Positions 44,364 to 53,975 of a stretch of 64,000 nucleotides of DNA are shown one piece after another (the stretch's first letter is position 1; the number at the start of each line of letters is the position of its first letter). Made by a program: the position numbers and the translations under genes. Source of the DNA: Streptantibioticus_C sp963761325 (GTDB lineage Bacteria; Actinomycetota; Actinomycetes; Streptomycetales; Streptomycetaceae); the NCBI GenBank assembly GCA_963761325.1, contig CAVXGZ010000003.1, forward strand, positions 868,001-932,000, read 5' to 3'. The notes under the pieces were generated by a model. That model did not search any database. It was not told where the DNA came from and saw nothing but the letters and a program-made list of their open reading frames with translations.

Positions 44364-45293
44364 TCAGCGGCGCTGGGCGGCCAGCAGGGCGGCGCGCAGG
44401 TGGCCGTCTGCGGAGTCGAGCAGCGAGGCGGCGCGCGGGGCGTCCACCCCGCCGAGCAGGACGAGGATCGCGTTCTTCACCTCGCCCGAGGTGGCGGACA
44501 GCGCCGCCTCGATCTCCGGGTCGCGGGCGCCGGTGGCGAGCGAGACGATGCGGCGGGAGCGGGCGCGCAGCTTCTCGTTGGAGGCCCGGACGTCGACCAT
44601 CAGGTTCCCGTAGGTCTTGCCCAGCCGGATCATCGTGACGGTGGAGATCATGTTGAGGACGAGCTTCTGCGCGGTGCCGGCCTTCAACCGGGTGGATCCG
44701 GTGAGCAGTTCGGGCCCGACGACGACCTCGATGCCGTGCTCGGCCGCCCTGGCCAGCTGGGAGTCGGCGTTGCACGACAGCCCGACCGTCAACGCGCCGC
44801 GCGCGCGGGCGTGTTCGACCGCGCCGATCGCGTAGGGGGTGCGCCCGGAGGCCGAGACGCCCACCACGGTGTCGTCGGCGCCCACCCCGAGCGCGTCCAG
44901 GTCGGCGGCGGCCATCTCGCGGGAGTCCTCGGCGCCCTCGACGGAGGTCACCATCGCGGAGGGACCGCCGGCGATCAGCCCGGCCACCTGGCCGGGCGCG
45001 GTGTTGAACGTGGGCGGGCACTCGCTGGCGTCCAGCACGCCCAGCCGGCCCGCGGTGCCGGCGCCGGCGTAGACCAGCCGCCCGCCGCGGGCCATCCGGG
45101 CGGCCACGCCGTCGATGGCGGCGGCGATGCTCGGCAGTTGCGCGGCGACGGCGGCCGGCACCGAGGCGTCCTCGGCGTTCATGATGCGCACGATCTCGGC
45201 GGTCGGCAGCTGGTCGATCTCGGCCAACTCGGGGCGGAACGCCTCCGTCGTCAACGTCTCCAACTCGCGGCGCAGGGCGTCGTTGCTGGGCAT
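44364..45293 (-). CDS. murQ: N-acetylmuramic acid 6-phosphate etherase
   Basis: The 309-residue SIS-domain enzyme removes lactate from MurNAc-6-phosphate to give GlcNAc-6-phosphate, a step of cell-wall sugar recycling. It shows the GAGTAGRLGVLDASECPPTF signature, the SASGRTPYAIGAV motif, and the second glycan-site segment GSTRLKAGTAQKLVLNM. It is the second gene of a minus-strand pair with the RpiR regulator. The product can be used by NagA (57085), the GlcNAc-6-P deacetylase in the same window. Confidence 0.95.
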   Translation of the reverse strand: MPSNDALRRELETLTTEAFRPELAEIDQLPTAEIVRIMNAEDASVPAAVAAQLPSIAAAIDGVAARMARGGRLVYAGAGTAGRLGVLDASECPPTFNTAPGQVAGLIAGGPSAMVTSVEGAEDSREMAAADLDALGVGADDTVVGVSASGRTPYAIGAVEHARARGALTVGLSCNADSQLARAAEHGIEVVVGPELLTGSTRLKAGTAQKLVLNMISTVTMIRLGKTYGNLMVDVRASNEKLRARSRRIVSLATGARDPEIEAALSATSGEVKNAILVLLGGVDAPRAASLLDSADGHLRAALLAAQRR

Positions 45294-45376
45294 AGGGCGG
45301 CTTGTTTTCCTTTGCGATTCGGGGTGGGTCGACGGGCCGGGTCCGCGGGGCCGGATCCGGTCGCCCCGGGGGCGGT

Positions 45377-46300
45377 CTAAGGGCGCGTCGCCCGGGCCGG
45401 CCGGCGGTGGGCCAGCGCTTCGTACGACGCGGACAGCGCGGGCGCCGCCCGCTCGTAGGTGCGCTGCGCGACGCCGACGAACAGGCAGTCCACGACGAGC
45501 AGTTGGCCGGTGCGGCTGGACATGGCGGCCGGGCGCAGCTCGCTCTCCCGGGACGTGGCGGTGGTGAGCACGTGGTCGGCGTACTGCGCGACCGGGCTGT
45601 CCTGCCGGCCGGTGATGGCCACCGTCGTGGCGCCCTGGTCGAAGGCGACCCGCAGCGGCTCTATGACGTCCACCGTGCTGCCGGAGTGGGTGATGGCCAG
45701 CGCGACGTCGCCCTGCCGAAGCTGCACGGCGTTGGTCACCGCGAGGTGCGGGTCGCTGTGCGCGTGGGCGATCATCCCTATGCGCAGCAGCTTCTGCGCG
45801 AGGTCCTGGCCGACCAGCGCGGAGGCGCCGATCCCGTAGACGTCGACGCGCCGGGCGGCGGCCAGCGCGGCGACCGCGGACTCCAGCTGCGCGACGTCGA
45901 GGCCGGCCGCGGTGTCGGCGAGGGTCTGCTGCTCGTCGCGGGCCAGCTTGGCCACCACGTCGGCCAGCGGGTCGTCCACCGCGATGTCGGCCGTCACGGC
46001 GGCCGGGGCGCCGGCTTCCTGCTGGGCGGCGAACGCGGCCAGCGCCAGCCGCAGATCGCGGTATCCGGGGTAGCCCAGGATCCGTGCGGTGCGCACTACG
46101 GTGGCCTCGCTGGTGCCGGTGCGCTGGGCGAGCGCGGTCACCGTGAGCTGGGCGCAGCCCGCCGGGTCGGCCGCCACGGCTTCGGCGACCCGCTGCATCG
46201 AGCGGGTCATGGACGGGCCGAGCGTGCGCACCTTGGCGGCCAAGGCGGTGCCGCCACCCGCGGTGCGGGGCCGGAAACTTTCTTTCGCATGCTGGGTCAC
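45377..46300 (-). CDS. RpiR-family regulator (MurR-like)
   Basis: The 307-residue protein has an N-terminal helix-turn-helix domain (AEAVAADPAGCAQLTVTALA, TSEATVVRTARILGYPGY) and a C-terminal SIS sugar-phosphate-binding domain (VDVYGIGASALVGQDLAQKL, ALAITHSGSTVDVIEPL). It should sense MurNAc-6-phosphate and control murQ, which follows 83 bases downstream. The GTG at 46300 begins a conserved-looking sequence; the frame is open to 46684. GAAA/TTTC half-sites just upstream (GAAA 46305, TTTC 46314-46317) are an operator candidate. Confidence 0.9.
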   Translation of the reverse strand: MTQHAKESFRPRTAGGGTALAAKVRTLGPSMTRSMQRVAEAVAADPAGCAQLTVTALAQRTGTSEATVVRTARILGYPGYRDLRLALAAFAAQQEAGAPAAVTADIAVDDPLADVVAKLARDEQQTLADTAAGLDVAQLESAVAALAAARRVDVYGIGASALVGQDLAQKLLRIGMIAHAHSDPHLAVTNAVQLRQGDVALAITHSGSTVDVIEPLRVAFDQGATTVAITGRQDSPVAQYADHVLTTATSRESELRPAAMSSRTGQLLVVDCLFVGVAQRTYERAAPALSASYEALAHRRPARATRP

Positions 46301-46370
46301 GTTGGAAAGATATTTTCGCCCGGGATGGGCGTCAAGGCCCCGCACGGGCGGGTGCTGGGACAATGGCCGC

Positions 46371-46718
46371 ATGGCTGTCGATCCCGAAGTCGTCCTGCAC
46401 ACCGCGCGGGCCCGCGTGCTCGCCGACCTGGCCGCCGCGCGGGTGGCGGACCCGGAGGTGGTCTCGCTGGTGGAGGACGCGGTGGCGCACCGGCGCTGGT
46501 GGATCGGCCAGTGGCCGGACGGCGCCGAGTTCGTCGCGGGCCTGGTCGCCCAGGACGTCCAGGACGCGCTGCTGGAGCGCCGGGGCCGCTGGCCGCTCTG
46601 CCCGGCCTGCGCCGAGCCGCACGCGCTCGACGTCGAGCCGGAGCTCGGCCCCGACCCGCACTGGGTGTGCGGCACCAACGGCACCGTGGTCGCCGCGGTC
46701 GGCGAGCTGCCGGGGTGA
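46371..46718 (+). CDS. small cytoplasmic protein with a cysteine cluster
   Basis: The 115-residue protein begins DPEVVLHTARARVLADLAAA and ends with a CPACAEPHALDVE, then WVCGTNGT segment, giving three cysteines that could hold zinc. No family is recognised. A GACAAT box lies 6 bases before the ATG, so it may be leaderless. It diverges from the RpiR gene. Confidence 0.7.
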   Translation: MAVDPEVVLHTARARVLADLAAARVADPEVVSLVEDAVAHRRWWIGQWPDGAEFVAGLVAQDVQDALLERRGRWPLCPACAEPHALDVEPELGPDPHWVCGTNGTVVAAVGELPG

Positions 46719-46721
46719 GGG

Positions 46722-47729
46722 TCAGCGGCGGCGCAGCGCCGGATCGGAGAGGTCCCGCGGCACGTAGTAGCTGTCGGCCGGGTTGAGGTCGGTGCCGGGC
46801 GGCACGATCGCGTCGATGCGGTCCAGCACGGCGTCGTCCAGCACGGTGTCGGCCCCGGCCAGCAGGTCGTGCAGCTGGTCGGCGGTGCGCGGTCCGATGA
46901 TCACCGAGGTGACCGCCGGGTGGGCGCGGACGAACGCCAGGGCGAGGTGGGTGAGCGGCATCCCGGCGTCGGCGGCGAGCTTCTTCAGCTCGGCGACCGC
47001 GGCCAGCTTGGCGGCGTTGCCCGGCTGCGTGGTGTCGAACTTCCCCTGTTCCAGCCCGGAGCGCCGGGACCGGTCGAGAGCGCGGCCGGACAGCCAGCCG
47101 GCGCCCAGCGGACCCCAGGTCAGCACGCCCATCCCGTGCCGCCGGGCGGCCGGCAGCACGTCGGCCTCGATCCGGCGCGCGAGGATCGAGTACGGCGGCT
47201 GCTCGGTGCGGAACCGCTCGCGGCCGCGTTCCCGGGCGGTCCACTGCGCCTCGACGACGAGGTCGGCCGGGAAGGTGGAGCTGCCGATCGCCCGGACCTT
47301 GCCGGCCCGCACCAGGTCGGACAGGACCGAGAGCGTCTCGTCGATGTCGGTGTCCGGGTCGGGGCGGTGCACCTGGTAGAGGTCGATGTGGTCGGTGGCC
47401 AGCCGGCGCAGGCTGTCCTCGACCGAGCGGGTGATCCAACGCCGGGAGTTCCCGCCGGTGTTGGGGTCCTGGCCCATCCGGCCGTTGACCTTGGTGGCCA
47501 GCACGACCTCGTCGCGCCGGCCCTTGAGCGCCTTGCCGACGATCACCTCGGACTCGCCGGCCGAGTAGACGTCGGCGGTGTCGACGAAGTTGACGCCCGC
47601 GTCGAGCGCGGCGTGGATGATCCGGACCGACTCGTCGTGGTCCGGGTTCCCCCAGGCGCCGAACATCATCGCGCCGAGCGCGTACTCGCTGACCGAGATG
47701 CCGGTCCCGCCGAGGATCCTGCGCTTCAT
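46722..47729 (-). CDS. aldo/keto reductase (second copy type)
   Basis: The 335-residue protein has the aldo/keto reductase motifs: GTGISVSEYALGAMMFGAWG, FVDTADVYSAGESEVIVGKAL with catalytic Asp and Tyr, ATKVNGRMG with Lys, and DLYQVHRPDP with His. The C-terminal motif is SVIIGPRTADQLHDLLAGAD. It is a different subgroup from the one at 7893. The ATG at 47729 has GGGAGAGGG upstream. Substrate unknown. Its stop is 4 bases from the convergent small gene. Confidence 0.92.
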   Translation of the reverse strand: MKRRILGGTGISVSEYALGAMMFGAWGNPDHDESVRIIHAALDAGVNFVDTADVYSAGESEVIVGKALKGRRDEVVLATKVNGRMGQDPNTGGNSRRWITRSVEDSLRRLATDHIDLYQVHRPDPDTDIDETLSVLSDLVRAGKVRAIGSSTFPADLVVEAQWTARERGRERFRTEQPPYSILARRIEADVLPAARRHGMGVLTWGPLGAGWLSGRALDRSRRSGLEQGKFDTTQPGNAAKLAAVAELKKLAADAGMPLTHLALAFVRAHPAVTSVIIGPRTADQLHDLLAGADTVLDDAVLDRIDAIVPPGTDLNPADSYYVPRDLSDPALRRR

Positions 47730-47813
47730 GGGCCGTCCCTCTCCCTGTGCCGTGGCGCCTGCCGTCCCCCGTCGGGGCCGGATGCCCCCGTCACTCCACC
47801 CTGCCGGCAACGC

Positions 47814-47849
47814 CCGAGGGCGGCACCCCGATCGGGGTACCGCCCTCGG
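47814..47849 (-). terminator. terminator after groEL2
   Basis: Arms CCGAGGGCGGCACCCC (47814-47829) and GGGGTACCGCCCTCGG (47834-47849) pair over 16 bp with one mismatch and a GATC loop, 28 bases after the groEL stop. Confidence 0.8.
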
Positions 47850-47877
47850 TCCGTGTGACGGGACGCTGATCCGAGGA

Positions 47878-49509
<1,632 letters not shown>

Positions 49510-49627
49510 GTGAAGTGGTCCTCCCGGACGGGGTGGATTGCTCCGGACCGCTTGTACGCCCGCGACGGACGGCCCGCCGACAACCGGTTCCTTCCCGGTG
49601 CCGAACGGACCTCGCCAACCGGTCCTT

Positions 49628-49690
49628 CTGTCACTCTCAACGTCAGAGTGCTAACGCCAATGATTAGCACTCTCCCCCATCGAGTGCAAG
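49628..49690 (-). promoter_or_regulatory. double CIRCE operator upstream of groEL2
   Basis: Half-sites occur every 18 bases: CTGTCACTC (49628), GAGTGCTAA (49646), TTAGCACTC (49664) and GAGTGCAAG (49682), each separated by exactly 9 bases. The first pair and the second pair are each a CIRCE (TTAGCACTC-N9-GAGTGCTAA), the second near-perfect. HrcA binding here should repress groEL2 without heat shock. Confidence 0.9.
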
Positions 49691-49737
49691 CGCCGGCCGC
49701 CTGCCGCCCGGCCCGCCGCCGGGGTGGCGCGACGCGC

Positions 49738-49774
49738 GTAGGGCCCGGTCCCCTGGGCGGGGTCCGGGCCCTAC
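49738..49774 (-). terminator. terminator after the cold-shock gene
   Basis: Arms GTAGGGCCCGGTCCCC (49738-49753) and GGGGTCCGGGCCCTAC (49759-49774) pair over 16 bp with one T-T mismatch and a 5-base loop. Between it and the stop at 49829 lie three imperfect copies of a ACGAGNGTG element. Confidence 0.85.
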
Positions 49775-49828
49775 GAGCGTGAGATACGAGTGTGTCCGAG
49801 TACGAGCGTGCGTGTCCGATGCGGTCGG

Positions 49829-50038
49829 TCAGCCTGCGGTGGCCAGCCGGACCATGTCCGCCTGCGGCCCCTTCTGGCCCTGCGAGATCTCGAACTCGAC
49901 CCGCTGGCCTTCCTCGAGGGTGCGGTAGCCGTCCATCTGAATCGCGCTGTAGTGCACGAAGACGTCCGCACCACCGTCTACCGCGATGAAGCCGTAGCCC
50001 TTCTCCGCGTTGAACCACTTGACGGTGCCCTGAGCCAT
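49829..50038 (-). CDS. cold-shock protein (CspA family)
   Basis: The 69-residue single-domain protein has both RNA-binding motifs, GTVKWFNAEKGYGFIAVDGG and DVFVHYSAIQ. It binds single-stranded RNA or DNA and is usually abundant. GGGGAG lies 6 bases before the ATG. Its leader region upstream is unusually long, structured and less GC-rich. Together with groEL2 it matches a conserved Streptomyces neighbourhood. Confidence 0.94.
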   Translation of the reverse strand: MAQGTVKWFNAEKGYGFIAVDGGADVFVHYSAIQMDGYRTLEEGQRVEFEISQGQKGPQADMVRLATAG

Positions 50039-50572
50039 CCCAAACTCCCCTATTACTGGCCCTTGCGCGGGCCCGCCCTCCGCGGGCCCGGGTCAGACCT
50101 CACCCCCGGATCGCTCTGGGGGCGTGCGCCGGAACGCGTCGACCGCGGCTGAATGTATCTGCACGGAAGCCCTGAGCAACAGAGCATTCGGACGAGAATT
50201 CTGCGCACGCCTGATCGGTGATTTTGGGGAGAAAGTGCGGGAATCCAGGGCAACTTGGGCCGGGCATAGCGAACCAACGCGACAATTCGCACCCCATTTT
50301 CGAGCGCAACTCGTCGCGTTCTCATGTGTCGTCGGCACATGCACGGTGCCGGCACCCAAGGATGGAGCGGTCAGAAACATCCGACCGAATGGCCGGATTC
50401 GATGTTTGAACAGCCCAGAGTGTTGCTTCGTAACCAAGAACAACAGCTGTCCCTGGTTACTCTACCGCGCCGTGAGAGGTGCGCGTGCCCCGAGTACCGC
50501 ATTGGCAAACGGGGCCGGCGCGAGAAATTCCAACTGTCCGGAACGCGGGCGCGGTGTCCGGTTCGCGGCGGT
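50039..50572. other. 534-base non-coding region, candidate small RNA or long cold-shock leader
   Basis: No convincing gene is present; the short open frames lack the codon bias of the window. Base composition is visibly less GC-rich than around it. Inverted repeats include CATGTG/CACATG (50323-50341), GGTGCC/GGCACC (50345-50356), CGAAT/ATTCG (50386-50401) and GTAACCA/TGGTTAC (50430-50460). Near the cold-shock gene, GCCCGC-GGAGG-GCGGGC can form a stem on the minus strand. Confidence 0.5.
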
Positions 50573-50851
50573 TCAGCAACCGCCGGCGACGGCCGGGATG
50601 ATGGAAACTCCGGCACCGTCAGGAACCGGTGTGAGCAGGCCGTCGGAGAAACGCACGTCGTCATCGTTGACGTAGACGTTGACGAATCGGCGCAGCTGTC
50701 CCTGATCGTCGAGGACCCGGGCGGAGATGCCGGGGTGGCTGCCCTCCAGCGAGGTCAGCACCTCGGAGAGCGTGCCGCCCTCGGCCGGGACCTCGGCCCG
50801 GCCGCCGGTGTAGGTGCGAAGGATGGTCGGGATGCGGACATTGACACTCAT
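50573..50851 (-). CDS. cysO: ubiquitin-like sulphur carrier (CysO/MoaD/ThiS family) ending GGC
   Basis: The 92-residue protein matches mycobacterial CysO: VNVRIPTILRTYTGGRAEVP, FVNVYVNDDDVRFSDGL and the end SIIPAVAGG followed by one more residue, Cys, then stop. CysO carries sulphide as a thiocarboxylate on its C-terminal glycine for cysteine synthesis. The extra Cys must be removed for this. An ATGA overlap with thrC upstream couples the two. Confidence 0.88.
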   Translation of the reverse strand: MSVNVRIPTILRTYTGGRAEVPAEGGTLSEVLTSLEGSHPGISARVLDDQGQLRRFVNVYVNDDDVRFSDGLLTPVPDGAGVSIIPAVAGGC

Positions 50852-52143
50852 GCGAGGCCAGCCTCTCGGAACGAGTCGAGGGAGGGACGGATGACGGCGG
50901 TCAGGCCGGTGGTGGGCGCGACGGCGTCCAGGGTCTTGAGCCCGTCGCCGGTGTTGATCGCGACGGTCTCGGCGGCCGGGTCCAACTGCCCGGTCTCGAT
51001 CAGCTTCCGCAGCACGCCGACGGTCACCCCGCCGGCGGTCTCGGTGAAGATGCCCTCGGTCCTGGCCAGTTGCTTGATGGCGGCCACGATCTGCTCGTCG
51101 TCGACGTCCTCGACCGCGCCGCCGGTGCGCCGGGTCACGTCCAGCACGTAGGGGCCGTCCGCCGGGTTGCCGATGGCCAGCGACTTGGCGATGGTGTCCG
51201 GCTTGACCGGCCGCACCACGTCGTGTCCGGCCTTGAACGCGGCCGAGACCGGCGAGCACCCCTCGGCCTGGGCACCGTAGATCCGGTAGGGCTTCTCCTC
51301 CACCAGGCCGAGGTCGATCAGTTCCCGCAGCCCCTTGTCGATCTTGGTGAGCTGGGAGCCGGAGGCGATCGGGATGACGATGTTGTCCGGCAGCCGCCAG
51401 CCGAGCTGCTCGCAGATCTCGAAGGCGAGCGTCTTGGAGCCCTCGCCGTAGTAGGGGCGCAGGTTGACGTTGGTGAACCCCCAGCCCTCGCCGATCGGGT
51501 CGCCGATCAGCTCGCTGCAGAACCGGTTCACCTCGTCGTAGGTGCCGTCGATCCCGACCAGCCGGCCGCCGTAGACCGCGGCCATGACCACCTTGCCGGC
51601 CTCCAGGTCGGCGGGGATGAAGACGCAGGAGCGGAACCCGGCCCGCACCGCCGCGGCGCCGACCGCGCCGGCCAGGTTGCCGGTCGAGGAGCACGACAGC
51701 GTGGTCAGGCCGAAGTTGCGGGCCGCCTCGACGGCGATCGCCACCACGCGGTCCTTGAAGGAGTGGGTGGGGTTGCCGGAGTCGTCCTTGACGTACAGCC
51801 CGCCGGTCACGCCGAGCTCGGCGGCGAGCCGGTCGGCCTTGACGAGCTTGGTGAAGCCGGGGTTGAGGTTGGGCTTGTCGGCCACGTCGGCGGGCACCGG
51901 CAGCAGCGGCGCGTACCGCCAGATGTTCTGCGGTCCGGCCTCGATCCGGGCGCGCAGCGCCTGCGGGTCGCCGGCCGGGTGGTCGTAGGCGACCTCCAGC
52001 GGGCCGAAGCACGCCTCGCACGCGAAGACCGGGCCGAGCGCGGTCCGCTCGCCGCACTCGCGGCACGAGAGGGCGACGGCCGGTCCGAAGTCGGGAGCCG
52101 CCGTGGCGGCCGGGGTGTCGGTGGTGGCGGTCTGGGACGCCAT
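50848..52143 (-). CDS. thrC: threonine synthase
   Basis: The 431-residue PLP enzyme makes threonine from phosphohomoserine. It has an N-terminal zinc-ribbon-like part (CRECGERTALGPVFACEACF), the PLP lysine in GNPTHSFKDRVVA, and the phosphate loop SCSSTGNLAGAVGAAA. Its long leader is a SAM-I riboswitch, which ties the threonine branch to S-adenosylmethionine, the product of the competing methionine branch. The ATG at 52143 has GGAGAGG upstream. Confidence 0.95.
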   Translation of the reverse strand: MASQTATTDTPAATAAPDFGPAVALSCRECGERTALGPVFACEACFGPLEVAYDHPAGDPQALRARIEAGPQNIWRYAPLLPVPADVADKPNLNPGFTKLVKADRLAAELGVTGGLYVKDDSGNPTHSFKDRVVAIAVEAARNFGLTTLSCSSTGNLAGAVGAAAVRAGFRSCVFIPADLEAGKVVMAAVYGGRLVGIDGTYDEVNRFCSELIGDPIGEGWGFTNVNLRPYYGEGSKTLAFEICEQLGWRLPDNIVIPIASGSQLTKIDKGLRELIDLGLVEEKPYRIYGAQAEGCSPVSAAFKAGHDVVRPVKPDTIAKSLAIGNPADGPYVLDVTRRTGGAVEDVDDEQIVAAIKQLARTEGIFTETAGGVTVGVLRKLIETGQLDPAAETVAINTGDGLKTLDAVAPTTGLTAVIRPSLDSFREAGLA

Positions 52144-52180
52144 AGGGCGAGGTCCTCTCCTCATCTTCCTCACGGCGTAT

Positions 52181-52286
52181 CTCACCGCGAGACGGAATTG
52201 GCACCTTCCCCACCGTGACCTCGCGGTCGGCGGGAGGGTTGCCGGGGCTTCAACGGGCCGTTCCCTCTGCCCCTCTGGATGAGCGG
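52181..52286 (-). promoter_or_regulatory. SAM-I riboswitch (S-box) upstream of thrC
   Basis: Read on the minus strand the region holds the S-box signatures: CTCATCCAGAGGGGCAGAGG at its 5' end, ACGGCCCGTTGAAGCCCCGG with the CAACC segment after it, and GGTGCCAATTCCG near the 3' end. P1 forms between CTCATC (52278-52283) and GGTGAG (52181-52186). It lies 38 bases upstream of the thrC start, so it may act on translation. It should respond to S-adenosylmethionine. Confidence 0.9.
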
Positions 52287-52462
52287 TATGGCACCGGACG
52301 CGCGGTCCGGGCGTTTGTCGTGCTGCTGATGACTGTAACCGAAAGGTCCGCATCCCTGAGACGGTTGTCCGATACGCGAGACGCGGCGGCGAGACGCGGA
52401 CCGCTCGCCGCCGGTCGCGCCCGACCGGGGGACAGCGCGCCGCACGGCGCGGTCCGGTCACG

Positions 52463-52490
52463 TTTGACCCGCCGGGGCCATGGCTAGGCT
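52463..52490 (+). promoter_or_regulatory. promoter of otsA
   Basis: TTTGAC (52463) and TAGGCT (52485) are 16 bases apart, and the ATG follows 6 bases after the second box, giving a leaderless otsA mRNA. Confidence 0.55.
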
Positions 52491-52496
52491 GCCCGC

Positions 52497-53969
52497 ATGG
52501 CCGCCCCCCAGCACGACGCATCCGAGCCGACCGCCGAGGTGCTGATCGCCTCCAACCGCGGACCGGTCTCCTACAGCCGCGCCGAGAACGGCACGCTCAG
52601 CGCCAAGCGCGGCGGCGGCGGAGTCGTCTCCGGCCTCAGCGCGATCGGGCCGGACACCGACGCGGTCTGGGTGTGCGCCGCCCTGTCCGACGGCGACCGC
52701 GCGGCCGTCGAGGCGTCGCACGGCGGCCACCTCGACCCGGCGGACAGCGGCGGCCGGCGGGTCCACATGCTGGGGATCGACCCGCGCACCCACGCCGACG
52801 CCTACAACGGCATCGCCAACTCCGTGCTGTGGTTCATCCACCACCTCCTCTACCAGACCCCGTTCGAGCCCGCCTTCGGCAACGACTTCCGCGCCCAGTG
52901 GGCCGGCTACCTCGACTACAACACCGCCTTCGCCGACGCCCTGGCGCAGGAGGCCGGGCACAAGGCCGCCGTCCTGGTCCAGGACTACCACCTGACACTG
53001 ACACCGCGGCTGCTGCGCGAGCGCCGGCCCGATCTGCGGATCGGCCACTTCTCGCACACCCCGTGGGCGCCGCCGGACTACTTCCGCCTGCTGCCCGACG
53101 ACGTGGCCGCCGACGTGCTGCGCGGCGTCCTCGGCGCCGACCGGGCCGGCTTCCTCACCAGGCGGTGGGCCCGCTCCTTCGCCGACTGCGCCGAGCAGAT
53201 CCTCGGCGCCCGGGTCACCGAGGAGAACGGCGAGCTGTCCGTCGCGCACGAGGGCGGCACCACCCGGCTGGGCGTGCACGGCCTCGGCGCGGACGCCGAG
53301 TTCCTGCGCGAACGCGGCCACCGCGCGGACGTCGCCGAGCGGATGGCCGCGCTGCGCGAACGCGTCGGGCCGGACCGCAAGGTCATCGTCCGGGTGGACC
53401 GCACCGAGCTGTCGAAGAACATCGTCCGCGGCCTGCAGGCGTACGACCTGCTGCTCACCGACCACCCCGAGTGGCGCGGCCGGGTGGTGCACGTCGCCTT
53501 CGCCTACCCGTCCCGCTACGACCTGGCCGTCTACCGCGACTACACCGAGACCGTCCAGCGGGTCGCCGAGGACCTCAACGCCCGGCACGGCACGCCCGGC
53601 TGGCAGCCGCTGATCCTGCACGTCGAGGACGACTTCGCCCGTTCGCTGGCCGCCTACCGGATCGCCGACGTCGCGCTGGTCAACCCGATCAGGGACGGGA
53701 TGAACCTGGTGGCCAAGGAGATCCCGGTGCTGTCCGACGACGGCTGCGCGCTGGTGCTGTCCCGGGAGGCCGGCGCCTACGAGGAACTGGGCGCCGACGC
53801 GATCGGCGTCAACCCCTACGACATCAACGCCACCGCCGCCGCGCTGCACACCGCGCTGTCGATGCCGGACGGCGAACGGGCCGCCCGCACCGGACGGCTG
53901 GCCGCCGCGGCCACCGCGCTGCCGCCGTCGCGGTGGTTCCTCGACCAGTTGGAGGCGCTCGGCGGCTGA
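52497..53969 (+). CDS. otsA: trehalose-6-phosphate synthase
   Basis: The 490-residue GT20 enzyme transfers glucose from UDP- or GDP-glucose to glucose-6-phosphate. It has ASNRGPVSY at the start, VLVQDYHLTLTPRLLR, and the donor-site region with NPIRDGMNLVAKE. Trehalose protects spores and hyphae. otsB, the phosphatase, lies convergent 6 bases away, an unusual but known arrangement for the pair. Confidence 0.94.
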   Translation: MAAPQHDASEPTAEVLIASNRGPVSYSRAENGTLSAKRGGGGVVSGLSAIGPDTDAVWVCAALSDGDRAAVEASHGGHLDPADSGGRRVHMLGIDPRTHADAYNGIANSVLWFIHHLLYQTPFEPAFGNDFRAQWAGYLDYNTAFADALAQEAGHKAAVLVQDYHLTLTPRLLRERRPDLRIGHFSHTPWAPPDYFRLLPDDVAADVLRGVLGADRAGFLTRRWARSFADCAEQILGARVTEENGELSVAHEGGTTRLGVHGLGADAEFLRERGHRADVAERMAALRERVGPDRKVIVRVDRTELSKNIVRGLQAYDLLLTDHPEWRGRVVHVAFAYPSRYDLAVYRDYTETVQRVAEDLNARHGTPGWQPLILHVEDDFARSLAAYRIADVALVNPIRDGMNLVAKEIPVLSDDGCALVLSREAGAYEELGADAIGVNPYDINATAAALHTALSMPDGERAARTGRLAAAATALPPSRWFLDQLEALGG

Positions 53970-53975
53970 CCGGGG

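Noticed and set aside
49510..49627. groES upstream of groEL
   Set aside because: The 118-base leader contains no room or sequence for groES; the gene is a stand-alone groEL.
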